DNA from: Calditrichia bacterium
Lineage (GTDB): Bacteria > Calditrichota > Calditrichia > Calditrichales > J004
Length of the DNA stretch: 64,000 nucleotides
Direction: 5' to 3'
Assembly: GCA_020635035.1 (NCBI GenBank)
Contig: JACKAO010000004.1
Location: forward strand, 186,001-250,000
Position numbers and translations under genes: made by a program. This document shows, in pieces, positions 43,206 through 52,800 of this stretch. Within the stretch, counting starts at the first letter, position 1, and the number at the start of each line of letters is the position of its first letter. The notes under the pieces are model-generated. The model was not told the origin of the DNA. It saw only the letters and a program-made list of their open reading frames with translations, and searched no databases.

Positions 43206-46091
43206 TCAGAAACTACCAAAATCAGAATCATCAAGATCAACGAGTATCTCTTCATCGTCTTTCTTGGCCTTCTTAACTTTGTTTTTAATCTTACTTTGCA
43301 CCGGCGTTTTTATTTCATTTTTGGCAATGGTTTTGTTCTCTTTGGCTGTACCGCCAATTATTTGAAACTGTGAAATCATCGTTTGAAGTGTACGTGAATA
43401 TTCGTTTAATTCAGTTGCGGCAGCCGCGCTTTCTTCTGCCGAAGCTGTGTTCCTTTGGGTTACGGCATCAATCTGTGTAATTCCGGATGAAATCTGCTTA
43501 ATACTTTCCGATTGCTCTTCCGATGATGTCGCGATTTCTGAAATAAGCTGACCGACTTGCTGAAAACCATGTATGATTTCTTTAAGAGATTCTGCGGTTT
43601 CTCTGGCAAGATTTGAGCCAATATCAACACGCTGCATACTGTTTTCAATAAGGCTGGTTGTTTCGTTGGCAGCTTTTGCACTGCGCTGTGCCAGATTGCG
43701 TACTTCTTCTGCAACAACCGCGAATCCTTTTCCATGTACACCTGCCCTTGCAGCTTCAACAGCTGCATTTAATGCAAGAAGATTTGTCTGGAAGGCAATC
43801 TCGTCTATCACTTTTATGATTCGATTGATCTCATCGGATGATGATTTTATATTTTCCATGGCTTCAAGCATTTTGTGCATTTGTGAATTGCCATTGTCTG
43901 CTTTGCTATGCATCTGGCTCGCAAGTGTATTCGTTTCGTTTGCATTTGCCGCATTCTGCATTGCCTGGCCGCTGAGTTCCGATAATGATGCGGATATTTC
44001 TTCAATTGAACTGGCTTGTTCCGATGCACCGGATGATAAATCCTGGGCGGTTTCGGAAACATGGTTTGATGCGCCCAAAACTTCAAATGATGTGTCGGAA
44101 ACGTTTTTTAAAATTGAATTGAGAGAATCAAGGCTCTTGTTGATAGATTTTTTGATTTTCGCATGGTCACCGTTGTATTCACCCTTTACATATTCTCTGA
44201 GATCGCCACGTGAAATAGATTCCAGACTGGCAACTGCTTCGCCAATTGGATTTAGAATGTTGTTAATGGTGTTATTAAAACCAGTAATGATCTGTCTGTA
44301 TCCACCCTTGAACTTTGTTTCATCTCCACGCTGTTCAAGCCGGCCTTCTTCCGCTGCTTTAGCAAGGTTGATGGTTTCAGTAATAAGCGACTGTAAATTT
44401 GATTGTACTTCATTCAAAGCATTTGTGAAGCGGATCTGATCCCCGGGTAATTCGCGCATTCTTTCTTCCAGATTTCCCTGAGCATAATCGTTAAGTATCA
44501 ATAATCCTTCGTTAATCGGGTTGATAACGGCATCCAATGTTTCATTTAAACCTGTCAGGATATCTGCATAAGCACCTTTAAAACCGGCTGGATTGCACCG
44601 TGAGTCCATTTTGCCTGATTTCTGATCGGAGATTACATTGTTAAGCTCATTCTTTAACTTTAACAGGCTTTCTTTCATTTCAGACATACTTTTACCAAGC
44701 ACATCTTCTTTTGATGAAATTTTAACATCAGCTTCCAGATTTCCTTCGGCAATCTGACTTGCCGCAGCTGCTTTTGCTTTTTGTGCCCGGATAAGATTTC
44801 TGAAAGAATCTGCCAGTTTACCGGTCTCATCATCAGAATTGTGTGAAATCTCAAGGTCCATGTTTCCAAGGGCAAGATTGTCTGCCACATCGACCATTTC
44901 CACAATTGGATCAGCAAGTTTTTTGCCACCAAACCAGGAGATTACAAAGCTGATAACCAGGATGGAAAGACTGCCCAAGGTAATCCACATCATTAAGTCT
45001 GAAAGTGCTGTATCAACGTGGTCATGTACTTCATGAAAATCGTCTTCATAAGTGCTTGCACCGATAACCCAGTCCCAAGGCTCAAAATAGGCGATAGCTG
45101 CAATTTTCCAGCGTTCATTTTCTTCGCCTTTATTTTGCCAGGGATACCTTTCAAACTCAACCTGACCTTTTTCTAATTTTAATGCTTTGTTAACAATATT
45201 CTGAATAAAAAGTGTACCATGTGCATCCTGTGCATTCCAGATGTCTTCGCCATCTCTTTTTCCATCCTTGGATAGAATATAATGGCCTTTCTGGTTACCT
45301 TTACCGCCAAGGATATATACATAACCAGATTTTCCGACTTTGGTTGATAAAATTGCATTTCTAAGACTTTCAACCGCTTCCTGTTTTACGCCAACATAGA
45401 TAATTCCTTTTATATTGCCCTGATTATCAGCGATAGGTTTATAGGCTGTAAGGTACCAGGCATTAACAACATAAGCCCGGCCAATGAATGTATTGCCTTG
45501 TAAAACTGAAGCGATTACCGGGTTGGATTTACCATCAGGATTTACTGCCGGAATAAAGGTCCCAATAGCACGGTGCCCGTCTTCTTTCTTTACATTGGTT
45601 GCAATGCGCAGCATGTCCCCGGCGTCATTCATGCGTTGAAAAATTGTACATGTACCGCCAACCAGTTTTTGAACTTCATCAACAATCGGGACTTCTGTGG
45701 ATGTATAAACCGATTGTATCAGTTTCTCAGCGCCAATATAAACCTGTGGTAAACGGACAAGGCTGGAGTTTTGTGTGAACTGGTTTTTAGCATCCCAAAG
45801 AATGCTTTCTGAAGATTCGGTGAAAGAGCCGTATTTATTCAGAATTTCCTGGGCGACATTCAGATCATAATTAACTTTTTGCTGAACCAGATCATTTGTT
45901 GTTTCACATAAGTTATATATATCCTGGCTGATCGATGCAATATTCTTACGTGAAAGAATTTCCATTTCAGAAGTAATTTCGCTTTTAACAATATTTTTTT
46001 GAAACGTTGTTAATATTAAAACGACAAAAACAGGGGCTATACTCATTGCCAAAGCTAAAACAATGATTTTTGTTTTTATTTTAATATTCAT
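43206..46091 (-). CDS. Methyl-accepting chemotaxis protein with Cache domain and several HAMP units
   Basis: A 961-residue chemoreceptor. A membrane helix (about residues 10-30) leads to a ~330-residue extracytoplasmic Cache-type sensor (Cache_3-Cache_2-like; landmarks GTCTIFQRMNDAGDMLRIATNV, GYVYILGGKG and WDWVIGASTYEDDF). A second helix (about 370-390) is followed by a canonical HAMP and then at least three more HAMP-like repeats (to about 680) before the signalling domain, whose hairpin tip is the conserved IDEIAFQTNLLALNAAVEAARAG. The C-terminal ~50 residues are Lys-rich and then acidic, without a clear CheR-docking pentapeptide. No other chemotaxis gene is in the window. AGGAG precedes the ATG. 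Confidence 0.92.
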   Translation of the reverse strand: MNIKIKTKIIVLALAMSIAPVFVVLILTTFQKNIVKSEITSEMEILSRKNIASISQDIYNLCETTNDLVQQKVNYDLNVAQEILNKYGSFTESSESILWDAKNQFTQNSSLVRLPQVYIGAEKLIQSVYTSTEVPIVDEVQKLVGGTCTIFQRMNDAGDMLRIATNVKKEDGHRAIGTFIPAVNPDGKSNPVIASVLQGNTFIGRAYVVNAWYLTAYKPIADNQGNIKGIIYVGVKQEAVESLRNAILSTKVGKSGYVYILGGKGNQKGHYILSKDGKRDGEDIWNAQDAHGTLFIQNIVNKALKLEKGQVEFERYPWQNKGEENERWKIAAIAYFEPWDWVIGASTYEDDFHEVHDHVDTALSDLMMWITLGSLSILVISFVISWFGGKKLADPIVEMVDVADNLALGNMDLEISHNSDDETGKLADSFRNLIRAQKAKAAAASQIAEGNLEADVKISSKEDVLGKSMSEMKESLLKLKNELNNVISDQKSGKMDSRCNPAGFKGAYADILTGLNETLDAVINPINEGLLILNDYAQGNLEERMRELPGDQIRFTNALNEVQSNLQSLITETINLAKAAEEGRLEQRGDETKFKGGYRQIITGFNNTINNILNPIGEAVASLESISRGDLREYVKGEYNGDHAKIKKSINKSLDSLNSILKNVSDTSFEVLGASNHVSETAQDLSSGASEQASSIEEISASLSELSGQAMQNAANANETNTLASQMHSKADNGNSQMHKMLEAMENIKSSSDEINRIIKVIDEIAFQTNLLALNAAVEAARAGVHGKGFAVVAEEVRNLAQRSAKAANETTSLIENSMQRVDIGSNLARETAESLKEIIHGFQQVGQLISEIATSSEEQSESIKQISSGITQIDAVTQRNTASAEESAAAATELNEYSRTLQTMISQFQIIGGTAKENKTIAKNEIKTPVQSKIKNKVKKAKKDDEEILVDLDDSDFGSF

Positions 46092-46322
46092 TTAATTCTC
46101 CTCTTGTTACAAAGCTAATTAACGGCATTAGCATTTTAACAATAAAGGTATTGCTTAAAACGTTCAATATTTGACCGCATAAGTATGGTTAGATTGATTC
46201 CCATAAAACAAAATATCAGGTTAGGCGTATAGCTGGCAGCTAAAAAAACTTTGGATTTATTAGTGTTCCGCTTAAATTTGCCGACTAAATTGCATTGAAA
46301 AATAAGTAATATGGAGTTCTTA

Positions 46323-47687
46323 ATGTTAAAAGATAATGATTTTAAAATTGCTGATATAAAACTTGCGGATTTTGGAAGAAGGGAAATTTCGCTGGCTGAA
46401 AAGGAAATGCCTGCACTTATGGCCCTGCGCAGAAAATACAGCACAGAAAAACCACTGCAGGGCGCAAAAATCCTGGGTTGCATTCATATGACCATCCAGA
46501 CGGCAGTTTTAATGGAAACATTGGTTGAACTTGGCGCAGAACTACGCTGGTCGAGCTGTAATATTTTTTCCACACAGGATCATGCGGCTGCGGCCACTGT
46601 AGCCGCCGGTATACCCACATTTGCCTGGAAGGGTGAAACGGAAGATGAATTTTTCTGGTGTATTGAACAAACCATTCTAAAAGACGGACAACCCTGGGAT
46701 GCAAACATGGTTCTGGATGATGGTGGTGATTTAACAGCTATGCTTCATGAAAAATATCCTGAAGTGCTGAAGGGTGTGCATGGTATCAGCGAAGAAACCA
46801 CAACCGGGGTTCACAGATTGTATGAAATGATGCAAAAAGGAACATTGAAAGTTCCCGCTATCAATGTTAACGATTCGATCACGAAATCAAAAAATGATAA
46901 TAAATATGGATGCCGCCATAGCTTAAATGATGCACTTAAACGTGGCACTGACCTTTTATTATCCGGGAAAAAAGCACTTGTAATAGGATATGGTGATGTA
47001 GGTAAAGGTTCCGCCCAAAGTTTGCGAAATGAAGGTATGATAGTGAAAGTCTCTGAAATTGATCCCATTTGTGCTATGCAGGCATGTATGGATGGTTACG
47101 AAGTTGTTTCGCCTTATAAGGATGGTGTAAATACAGGTGACTTGAATGGTGTTAATAAGGATCTGCTTGGTACAATTGACGTTCTTGTTACAGCCACAGG
47201 CAACCTTAATGTCTGTGATAAAAATATGCTGCAGGTTATTAAAAAGGGTTCGGTTGTCTGTAACATCGGCCATTTTGATAATGAAATAGATACAAAATTT
47301 ATGCGCAAAAACTGGGAATGGCGCGAAGTAAAACCACAGGTCCACCAGATTTTCAGAAATAATGATGAAGATGATTACATTATTCTGCTTTCTGAAGGAA
47401 GATTGGTTAATCTGGGTAATGCAACCGGTCATCCTTCACGTGTAATGGATGGTTCATTTGCCAACCAGGTGTTAGCGCAGATGCATCTGTACAATGCACG
47501 TTTTGCTGATAATCCTTCGCCGGATAAAATAACCGTTACTGTTTTGCCCAAAAAGCTTGATGAAGAAGTTGCTGCCGGAATGGTTTTAGGATTTGGCGGT
47601 GTTATTACAAAAATGACAAAAGAACAATCTGAATATATCAATCAGCCTGTTGAAGGTCCTTACAAACCGGAAAGTTATAAGTATTAA
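46323..47687 (+). CDS. ahcY: Adenosylhomocysteinase
   Basis: A 454-residue enzyme that splits S-adenosylhomocysteine into adenosine and homocysteine, with tightly bound NAD+. Key blocks: STQDHAAAA, VLDDGGDLT, GISEETTTGVHRLYEM, the Rossmann GYGDVGKGSAQ, GHFDNEID, HPSRVMDGSFANQVLAQ and the C-terminal KPESYKY with the Lys/Tyr that reach the neighbouring subunit. An ATG at 46311 is in frame, but its ATGGAG provides a GGAG site 6 bases before the ATG at 46323, so I start there. It feeds homocysteine to the methyltransferase at the right edge of the window. Confidence 0.96.
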   Translation: MLKDNDFKIADIKLADFGRREISLAEKEMPALMALRRKYSTEKPLQGAKILGCIHMTIQTAVLMETLVELGAELRWSSCNIFSTQDHAAAATVAAGIPTFAWKGETEDEFFWCIEQTILKDGQPWDANMVLDDGGDLTAMLHEKYPEVLKGVHGISEETTTGVHRLYEMMQKGTLKVPAINVNDSITKSKNDNKYGCRHSLNDALKRGTDLLLSGKKALVIGYGDVGKGSAQSLRNEGMIVKVSEIDPICAMQACMDGYEVVSPYKDGVNTGDLNGVNKDLLGTIDVLVTATGNLNVCDKNMLQVIKKGSVVCNIGHFDNEIDTKFMRKNWEWREVKPQVHQIFRNNDEDDYIILLSEGRLVNLGNATGHPSRVMDGSFANQVLAQMHLYNARFADNPSPDKITVTVLPKKLDEEVAAGMVLGFGGVITKMTKEQSEYINQPVEGPYKPESYKY

Positions 47688-47841
47688 TTTTTTTCAGGTT
47701 GTCCTTGCTCTGCAATACTGAGCTGACAGCTTTTTTCTTGTTTGGAAGTTTTCGCAATTTTTCCTGTTTAAATCTTTAAAGGTTTATACAGTCATGTCGT
47801 TAATAAATATGTGAGCCCAAAAGGGAGTTTGGGTTTTGTTA

Positions 47842-47890
47842 AAGGCGGGTGATGGTATACTTACCATTCATATAAACCCCGCCTTTTTTT
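47842..47890. terminator. Bidirectional terminator between ahcY and bacterioferritin
   Basis: AAGGCGGG (47842-47849) pairs with CCCGCCTT (47877-47884), followed by a T-run. An inner hairpin ATGGTA/TACCAT (47852-47867) lies in the loop. It sits between convergent genes. Confidence 0.85.
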
Positions 47891-47924
47891 ATTCTTGAAG
47901 AAATACGGAGAATAAAAACAAAAA

Positions 47925-48431
47925 TTATTTTTCTGCCGGTCCGCCACCAATTCCGGAAATGTTTTTACTGCGTTCAATAGACTGCAAAGCCAGATAGCCT
48001 TCACCAAATTTATCAATATTTTCCATTTCCTGGTCAAACTGATCAAAATGACGCTCTTCATCATCAACAAGGGCTTCAAATATTTTCTTCGACGCGGCAT
48101 CGGCGTTTGCCGAGCATTCATTTGCCCAGATATTGTATTCTTTGGCGCTGTCTTCTTCCATCTGACGGGCACGCTCCAGCATATCGCGCACAGTCTTGAT
48201 TTGTTTAATACCTTCAGCAGGGTTCATATCAACATCGCCTTTTAAGAATAAAATTCTTTCAGCAAGGGTTTCAACGTGTCCCATTTCCTGGATGGCGGTT
48301 TGTTTAAATAATCCTGCTAAAAGATCATAACCCTGATCATCACAGTGAAAATGAAAATACATATACTGATGAATGGCTGATAACTCGTCAGCAACTGCTT
48401 TGTTTAAAAGTTCTATACTTTTTTTATGCAT
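47925..48431 (-). CDS. bfr: Bacterioferritin-like ferritin
   Basis: A 168-residue four-helix ferritin. Ferroxidase ligands are seen in order: Glu in ADELSAIHQY, Glu and His in QEMGHVE, Glu in MEEDSAKEY, and Glu and His in DDEERHFDQ. The Met in QEMGHVE is at the position of the haem-ligand Met52 of bacterioferritin, so interdimer haem binding is likely. It stores iron as a 24-mer shell. The C-terminus carries an extra flexible tail (SGIGGGPAEK). AGGAG precedes the ATG. The gene stands alone, but its haem ligand and iron role may link to the haem region at 24-33 kb. Confidence 0.88.
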   Translation of the reverse strand: MHKKSIELLNKAVADELSAIHQYMYFHFHCDDQGYDLLAGLFKQTAIQEMGHVETLAERILFLKGDVDMNPAEGIKQIKTVRDMLERARQMEEDSAKEYNIWANECSANADAASKKIFEALVDDEERHFDQFDQEMENIDKFGEGYLALQSIERSKNISGIGGGPAEK

Positions 48432-48489
48432 TATTGCTCCTGTTTTTTTAATTGAAACATATTTTTGTCATTAAAATTAATTCTGAAAA

Positions 48490-49503
48490 TCAATAGCGAA
48501 TTTTTGAAAAAACAGATGTGACCTTGTTAAGATATGATCCCCCGCTTAACCAAAGAATGTTTTTAAGTGAAGATCCCGTATTCTGAACACTATTCTGGGC
48601 AATATCCCAAACGTAAATAACAGGACGTGCGGCAAACCGTGTAAAGTCCTTAAACTTTTTGGAAGTCAGTTGCAGAAGAGCATTGCGCAGATCGCTGACA
48701 ATATCCTGAGTAATGTTTTTTGTAGTTGTCACAATAAAAGTGGCATTGGGGTTTAATACTTTATTGTTTTGTACCAAAGTCAGCTGGCAATAATTTTCGG
48801 TTACAAAAGAAATACGTGTCAATAACAAAGCATTCACGTAGCCATCTGCGATTGAACCCAGAATTTTATCAATAAAGGGTACACTCTTCAGCCCTTCGGT
48901 TGAAAATTTAGAAAACAATTCTTCAGTGGCAATCTCAACACCTTCCGAGCCGGCAATAGCCATCGCGTAATAAATTTTCTTTGCGATGCTAAGCAGGTCC
49001 TTTATGGAACTGCGGCCATTATAAAGTATAAAAATATCTTTCACCATGTTAACGGATGCAGAGAGAATCAGGATAGCATCCAGGAATCCATTCTGCGCGA
49101 CACTGGTGCTGTAAAAAATCTTCCTTACGTAGGCTTTGCGGGTTTCATGGCATTTGGTTTTTAATTGAGCGGCATAAAAATCATATTCAGTGTGTTCGTT
49201 TTTTTCTTTGCCATCGTAATGCTGCAATTCTTTGTTGTTCCTGAAAATTTTAAGACGCTCTTTGATTACGCTTTCTTCCTGTGTTGCACTCTCTGCAGGT
49301 GCGGGATACTTGTTGAGCTTTAAAATCCTGTAGACCGGAACTGCCACAAAATAAATTAAAATAAACAGAAAGAACAGGCTTACAGCATATCCTAAATATG
49401 GATGCACAGAACTGAACAGGAAGTAAATCTGTAAAAATTCACGGATTATAATGTATATAAAGAAGAAAGTTATAAATGTGAAAATGCGCTTGAATATTGT
49501 CAT
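48490..49503 (-). CDS. DUF697 (YcjF-like) membrane protein
   Basis: A 337-residue protein with two N-terminal membrane helices (about residues 8-30 and 38-60) and a C-terminal DUF697 domain (about 130-330), with SVNMVKDIFILYNGRSSIKDL and GSIADGYVNALLLTRISF. DUF697 often sits with a YcjX or Era-like GTPase, which is absent here. I start at ATG 49503, which has an AGG site; a TTG at 49542 is in frame without one. Its role is unknown. Confidence 0.75.
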   Translation of the reverse strand: MTIFKRIFTFITFFFIYIIIREFLQIYFLFSSVHPYLGYAVSLFFLFILIYFVAVPVYRILKLNKYPAPAESATQEESVIKERLKIFRNNKELQHYDGKEKNEHTEYDFYAAQLKTKCHETRKAYVRKIFYSTSVAQNGFLDAILILSASVNMVKDIFILYNGRSSIKDLLSIAKKIYYAMAIAGSEGVEIATEELFSKFSTEGLKSVPFIDKILGSIADGYVNALLLTRISFVTENYCQLTLVQNNKVLNPNATFIVTTTKNITQDIVSDLRNALLQLTSKKFKDFTRFAARPVIYVWDIAQNSVQNTGSSLKNILWLSGGSYLNKVTSVFSKIRY

Positions 49504-49592
49504 TGGCCTGCTGCCTGATCTTTTTCTCAAAATATAAAACAATTAATCTTTTTTAAAAATCATTTATTCTGTTGCTGTTTGTTAATTCATTT

Positions 49593-49633
49593 TGTAGTAA
49601 AAACGGTGATGTCTTTGTAGTAAATTTACTACA
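49593..49633. promoter_or_regulatory. Candidate operator: 18-bp perfect palindrome with extra half-site
   Basis: TGTAGTAAATTTACTACA (49616-49633) is a perfect palindrome and a further TGTAGTAAA half-site lies at 49593-49601. The group is in the divergent region between the DUF697 gene and the giant kinase. The half-site resembles the TGTAGT/ACTACA elements of BlaI/MecI operators, though in the opposite arrangement; the binding protein is not known. Confidence 0.55.
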
Positions 49634-49806
49634 TAAAAAAACTTGAATATTAGAAAATAATTGCCGATTTATTATTAAGGTTTTTTTGTCCTTTTTTATT
49701 GCACTGGATTTTATTACTTAAAAAAGAATCAAAAAAGGTTCAAATCCTGAAGTAATAATTTTTTTAAAACCCATCTCGCCAGATAATCTGTAACAGGAGA
49801 ATCAAT

Positions 49807-52800
49807 ATGCCGGCTAAAATTCTGATTATTGATGATGAACAGGCTACACTCATAGCAATAAAGAATCTTCTTAAGCCTGAAGGGTATGATCTGCACTTTG
49901 CAAACAACGGAGCAGATGGCTTAGATGAAGCTCGTAAATTGCTGCCGGATGTCATTCTTTCTGATATTGTTATGAACAGGATGGATGGATATGAATTCTG
50001 CAAAGAAATCCGTTCTGATAACCGATTAAGGCAGGTGCCAATAATCCTGTTCACCGCATTATATGATCAGCAGGTTAAATTAAAAGGATTGGAAGCCGGT
50101 GCTGATGATGTGATACCTAAACCTGTTGATGCCATTGAACTGCGTACAAAGTTACGCACTTTAACCGAACTTGACCGTTTCCGGAAATTATACGAAGATC
50201 GTAAACAATTGGAAGAAACGAATAGCAAACTGGCGATGGAAACTAACAGACGACGTGTGCTTTTTGAGCAGTCACCAGACGGGATTCTGATTATTGATCT
50301 TGAAACCGCCGGCTTTCTTGAGTTTAATACAGCTGCCCATGCACAACTGGGATATTCCCGTGAAGAATTTGCTAAACTAACAATTTTCGATATAGAAGCC
50401 CAGGAAACGGAAGATGAAACACGTTCTCAAATTGAGAAAGTTGTCCAAAGCGGCAGAGCAGATTTTGAAACATTACAACGAACTAAACAAGGCGAGATCA
50501 GGAATACTCATGTCACTGCTCAGTCGGTTGAGATATTGGGAAAATCTGTTTATTACTGTACCTGGCGGGATATTACTGAACAAAAGAAAGCCGAACAGGC
50601 TCTTAAATTAAGTGAAGAAAAATTCAAATACATTTTTGACAATTCGGTTGTTGCTAAATCAATTACAGAGTTAAATGGTCAAATGCATGCTAATGATGCA
50701 TTCTATCACATGCTTGGATATACGCGAAAAGAATTATTAAAAATGAGCTGGCAAGCTATTACCCACCCGGAAGATATGGCATTTTCTGAAAATGCAACAA
50801 AACCGCTCATCAACGGAAAAAAAGATGCAATCCGTTTTATTAAGCGCTATATCCACAAAAACGGTAAGACCATCTGGGTAGACGCCAATACATCCATAAG
50901 ACGGGATGAAAAAGGCAATCCGCTTTATTTTATTTCAACTGCATTAGATATAACTGAACGTAAAGAAGCAGAAGAAGCACTTATTGAAAGTGAAAGAAAA
51001 CTTTCCACATTGATGAACAACCTGCCGGGGATGGCATACCGCTGTAAAAATGACCACAACTGGACAATGGAATTTGTAAGCGGTGGTTGCAAAAAATTAA
51101 CAGGCTACGAACAAGAAGCCCTTATTAATAATAGTGAAATTACTTTTGATGAAATAATCCACCCGGAAGATCGTCAATATGTCTGGGACAGTGTTCAAGA
51201 AGTTTTGGATAAAAAACAAGCATACGAATTAACTTACCGTATAATCACAGCTTCAAACGAGACAAGGTGGGTTTGGGAACGGGGAGCCGGGATATTTGAT
51301 AAAAAAACACTATTGGGGCTGGAAGGATTTATTACAGATATAACCGAACAAAAGCAAGCTGAAGATCTGCTGCGAGCCAGTGAAGAACGTTACCGCCATA
51401 CCCTTGACAATATGCTGGAAGGCTGTCGGATACTAGATCATGATTTTCGATATATCTATGTGAATGAATCGGCTGCACGTCATGGCCGGACAACACCTGA
51501 AAATCTGCTTGGCAAAACCATAATGGAGGCTTACCCGGGTATTGAGGAAACAGAGATGTTTTCCAACTTGCGGCGTTGTATGGACGAGCGAGTGCCGCAG
51601 TTTATGGAAAATAAATTTCGGTTTCCTGATGGATCACACGGCTGGTTTGAATTAAGTATAGAACCTGCACCACAAGGAGTTTTTATACTTTCTATTGACA
51701 TTACTGATCGAAAAATTGCTGAACTGGAGATGGTTGAAAATGAGAACCGCTATCGTAACTTATTTGAAAATTCTCCGGATGCACTTTTTATTAATCAGAA
51801 TGAAAATGTGGTCCTTCTAAATAAAGCTTGTCTTGACCTATTTGGTGCAAAAAGTGAAAACGAACTTTTAGGAAAATCTCCTTTCGAACTTTTTCACCCG
51901 GATTTTCATACGCAGCTAAAAGATAGAATTAAAAAAGTAAAAGACCTTGGTGAAGCGGTTCCTGTTTGGGAACTATTGATAGTTACATTATCCGGTGAAT
52001 TAAGAGAAGTTGAAGCACGTGCGACTGCATTTGATACAAAGCAGGCCAGAGCAATTCAGGTTATTCTAAGAGATATAACAGCCCGCAAACAGGCAGAAGA
52101 ACAACTGCGCCAGAGTGAAGAAAAATACAGAGACCTGATCAATGGGATGAACGATACTATTTGGGTTATTGATTACGATACAAAAATTCTGGATGTAAAT
52201 AATACAGCTATCGACATCCTGGGCTACAGCAGGGAAGAACTTCTTTCGATGAAAATCACGGATATTGATTCTTCTATTGATCCTGAACAAATAAAGAACC
52301 TTGCGGGTAGCATGCCGGAAGAAAAAGTACAGGTATTTGAAACTTCGCACAAAGCTAAGGATGGCCGGAAAATCCCGGTAGAAATCAGCTCCAGCCTGGT
52401 TTCGTATGCCGGAAGAACGGTTATAATGAGCATCGCCCGTGATATCAGTGAACGTAAACGGGCAGAAAAAGAGCTGCGTGAAAGTGAAGAAAAATACCGG
52501 ACCGTTACCGAAAGTTTTGAATCGGTTCTTGTTACTGTGGATTGGGATGGCGTTTTCCATTATGCTAATCAGGCAGCGGCCTTTGCTTTTAATGTTGCTC
52601 AGGAAAAGTTGATAGGTAAAAATATGTACGAACTGTTCCCGCCGGAAGTGGCCGAATATCAGCTAAAAAATGTACGGCAAGTAATATCCAGCGGCCGGGG
52701 CTTGACAGATGAAGCCGAAACCGTCGTTAAAGGTGTTCCGGTCTGGTACCGAACAAGTATCCTGCCTGTTATAAGTGCCTCCGGCAAAGCCCACCTGGCA

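Noticed and set aside
43573..44439. 288-codon open frame on the plus strand
   Set aside because: It is antisense to the conserved signalling part of the chemoreceptor (43206-46091), is rich in Ser/Leu/Ala as shadows are, and has no ribosome site or family likeness.
46092..46322. Possible SAH riboswitch before ahcY
   Set aside because: I looked for the conserved SAH-riboswitch stems and G-rich core and did not find them; the leader is AT-rich with no strong pairing.
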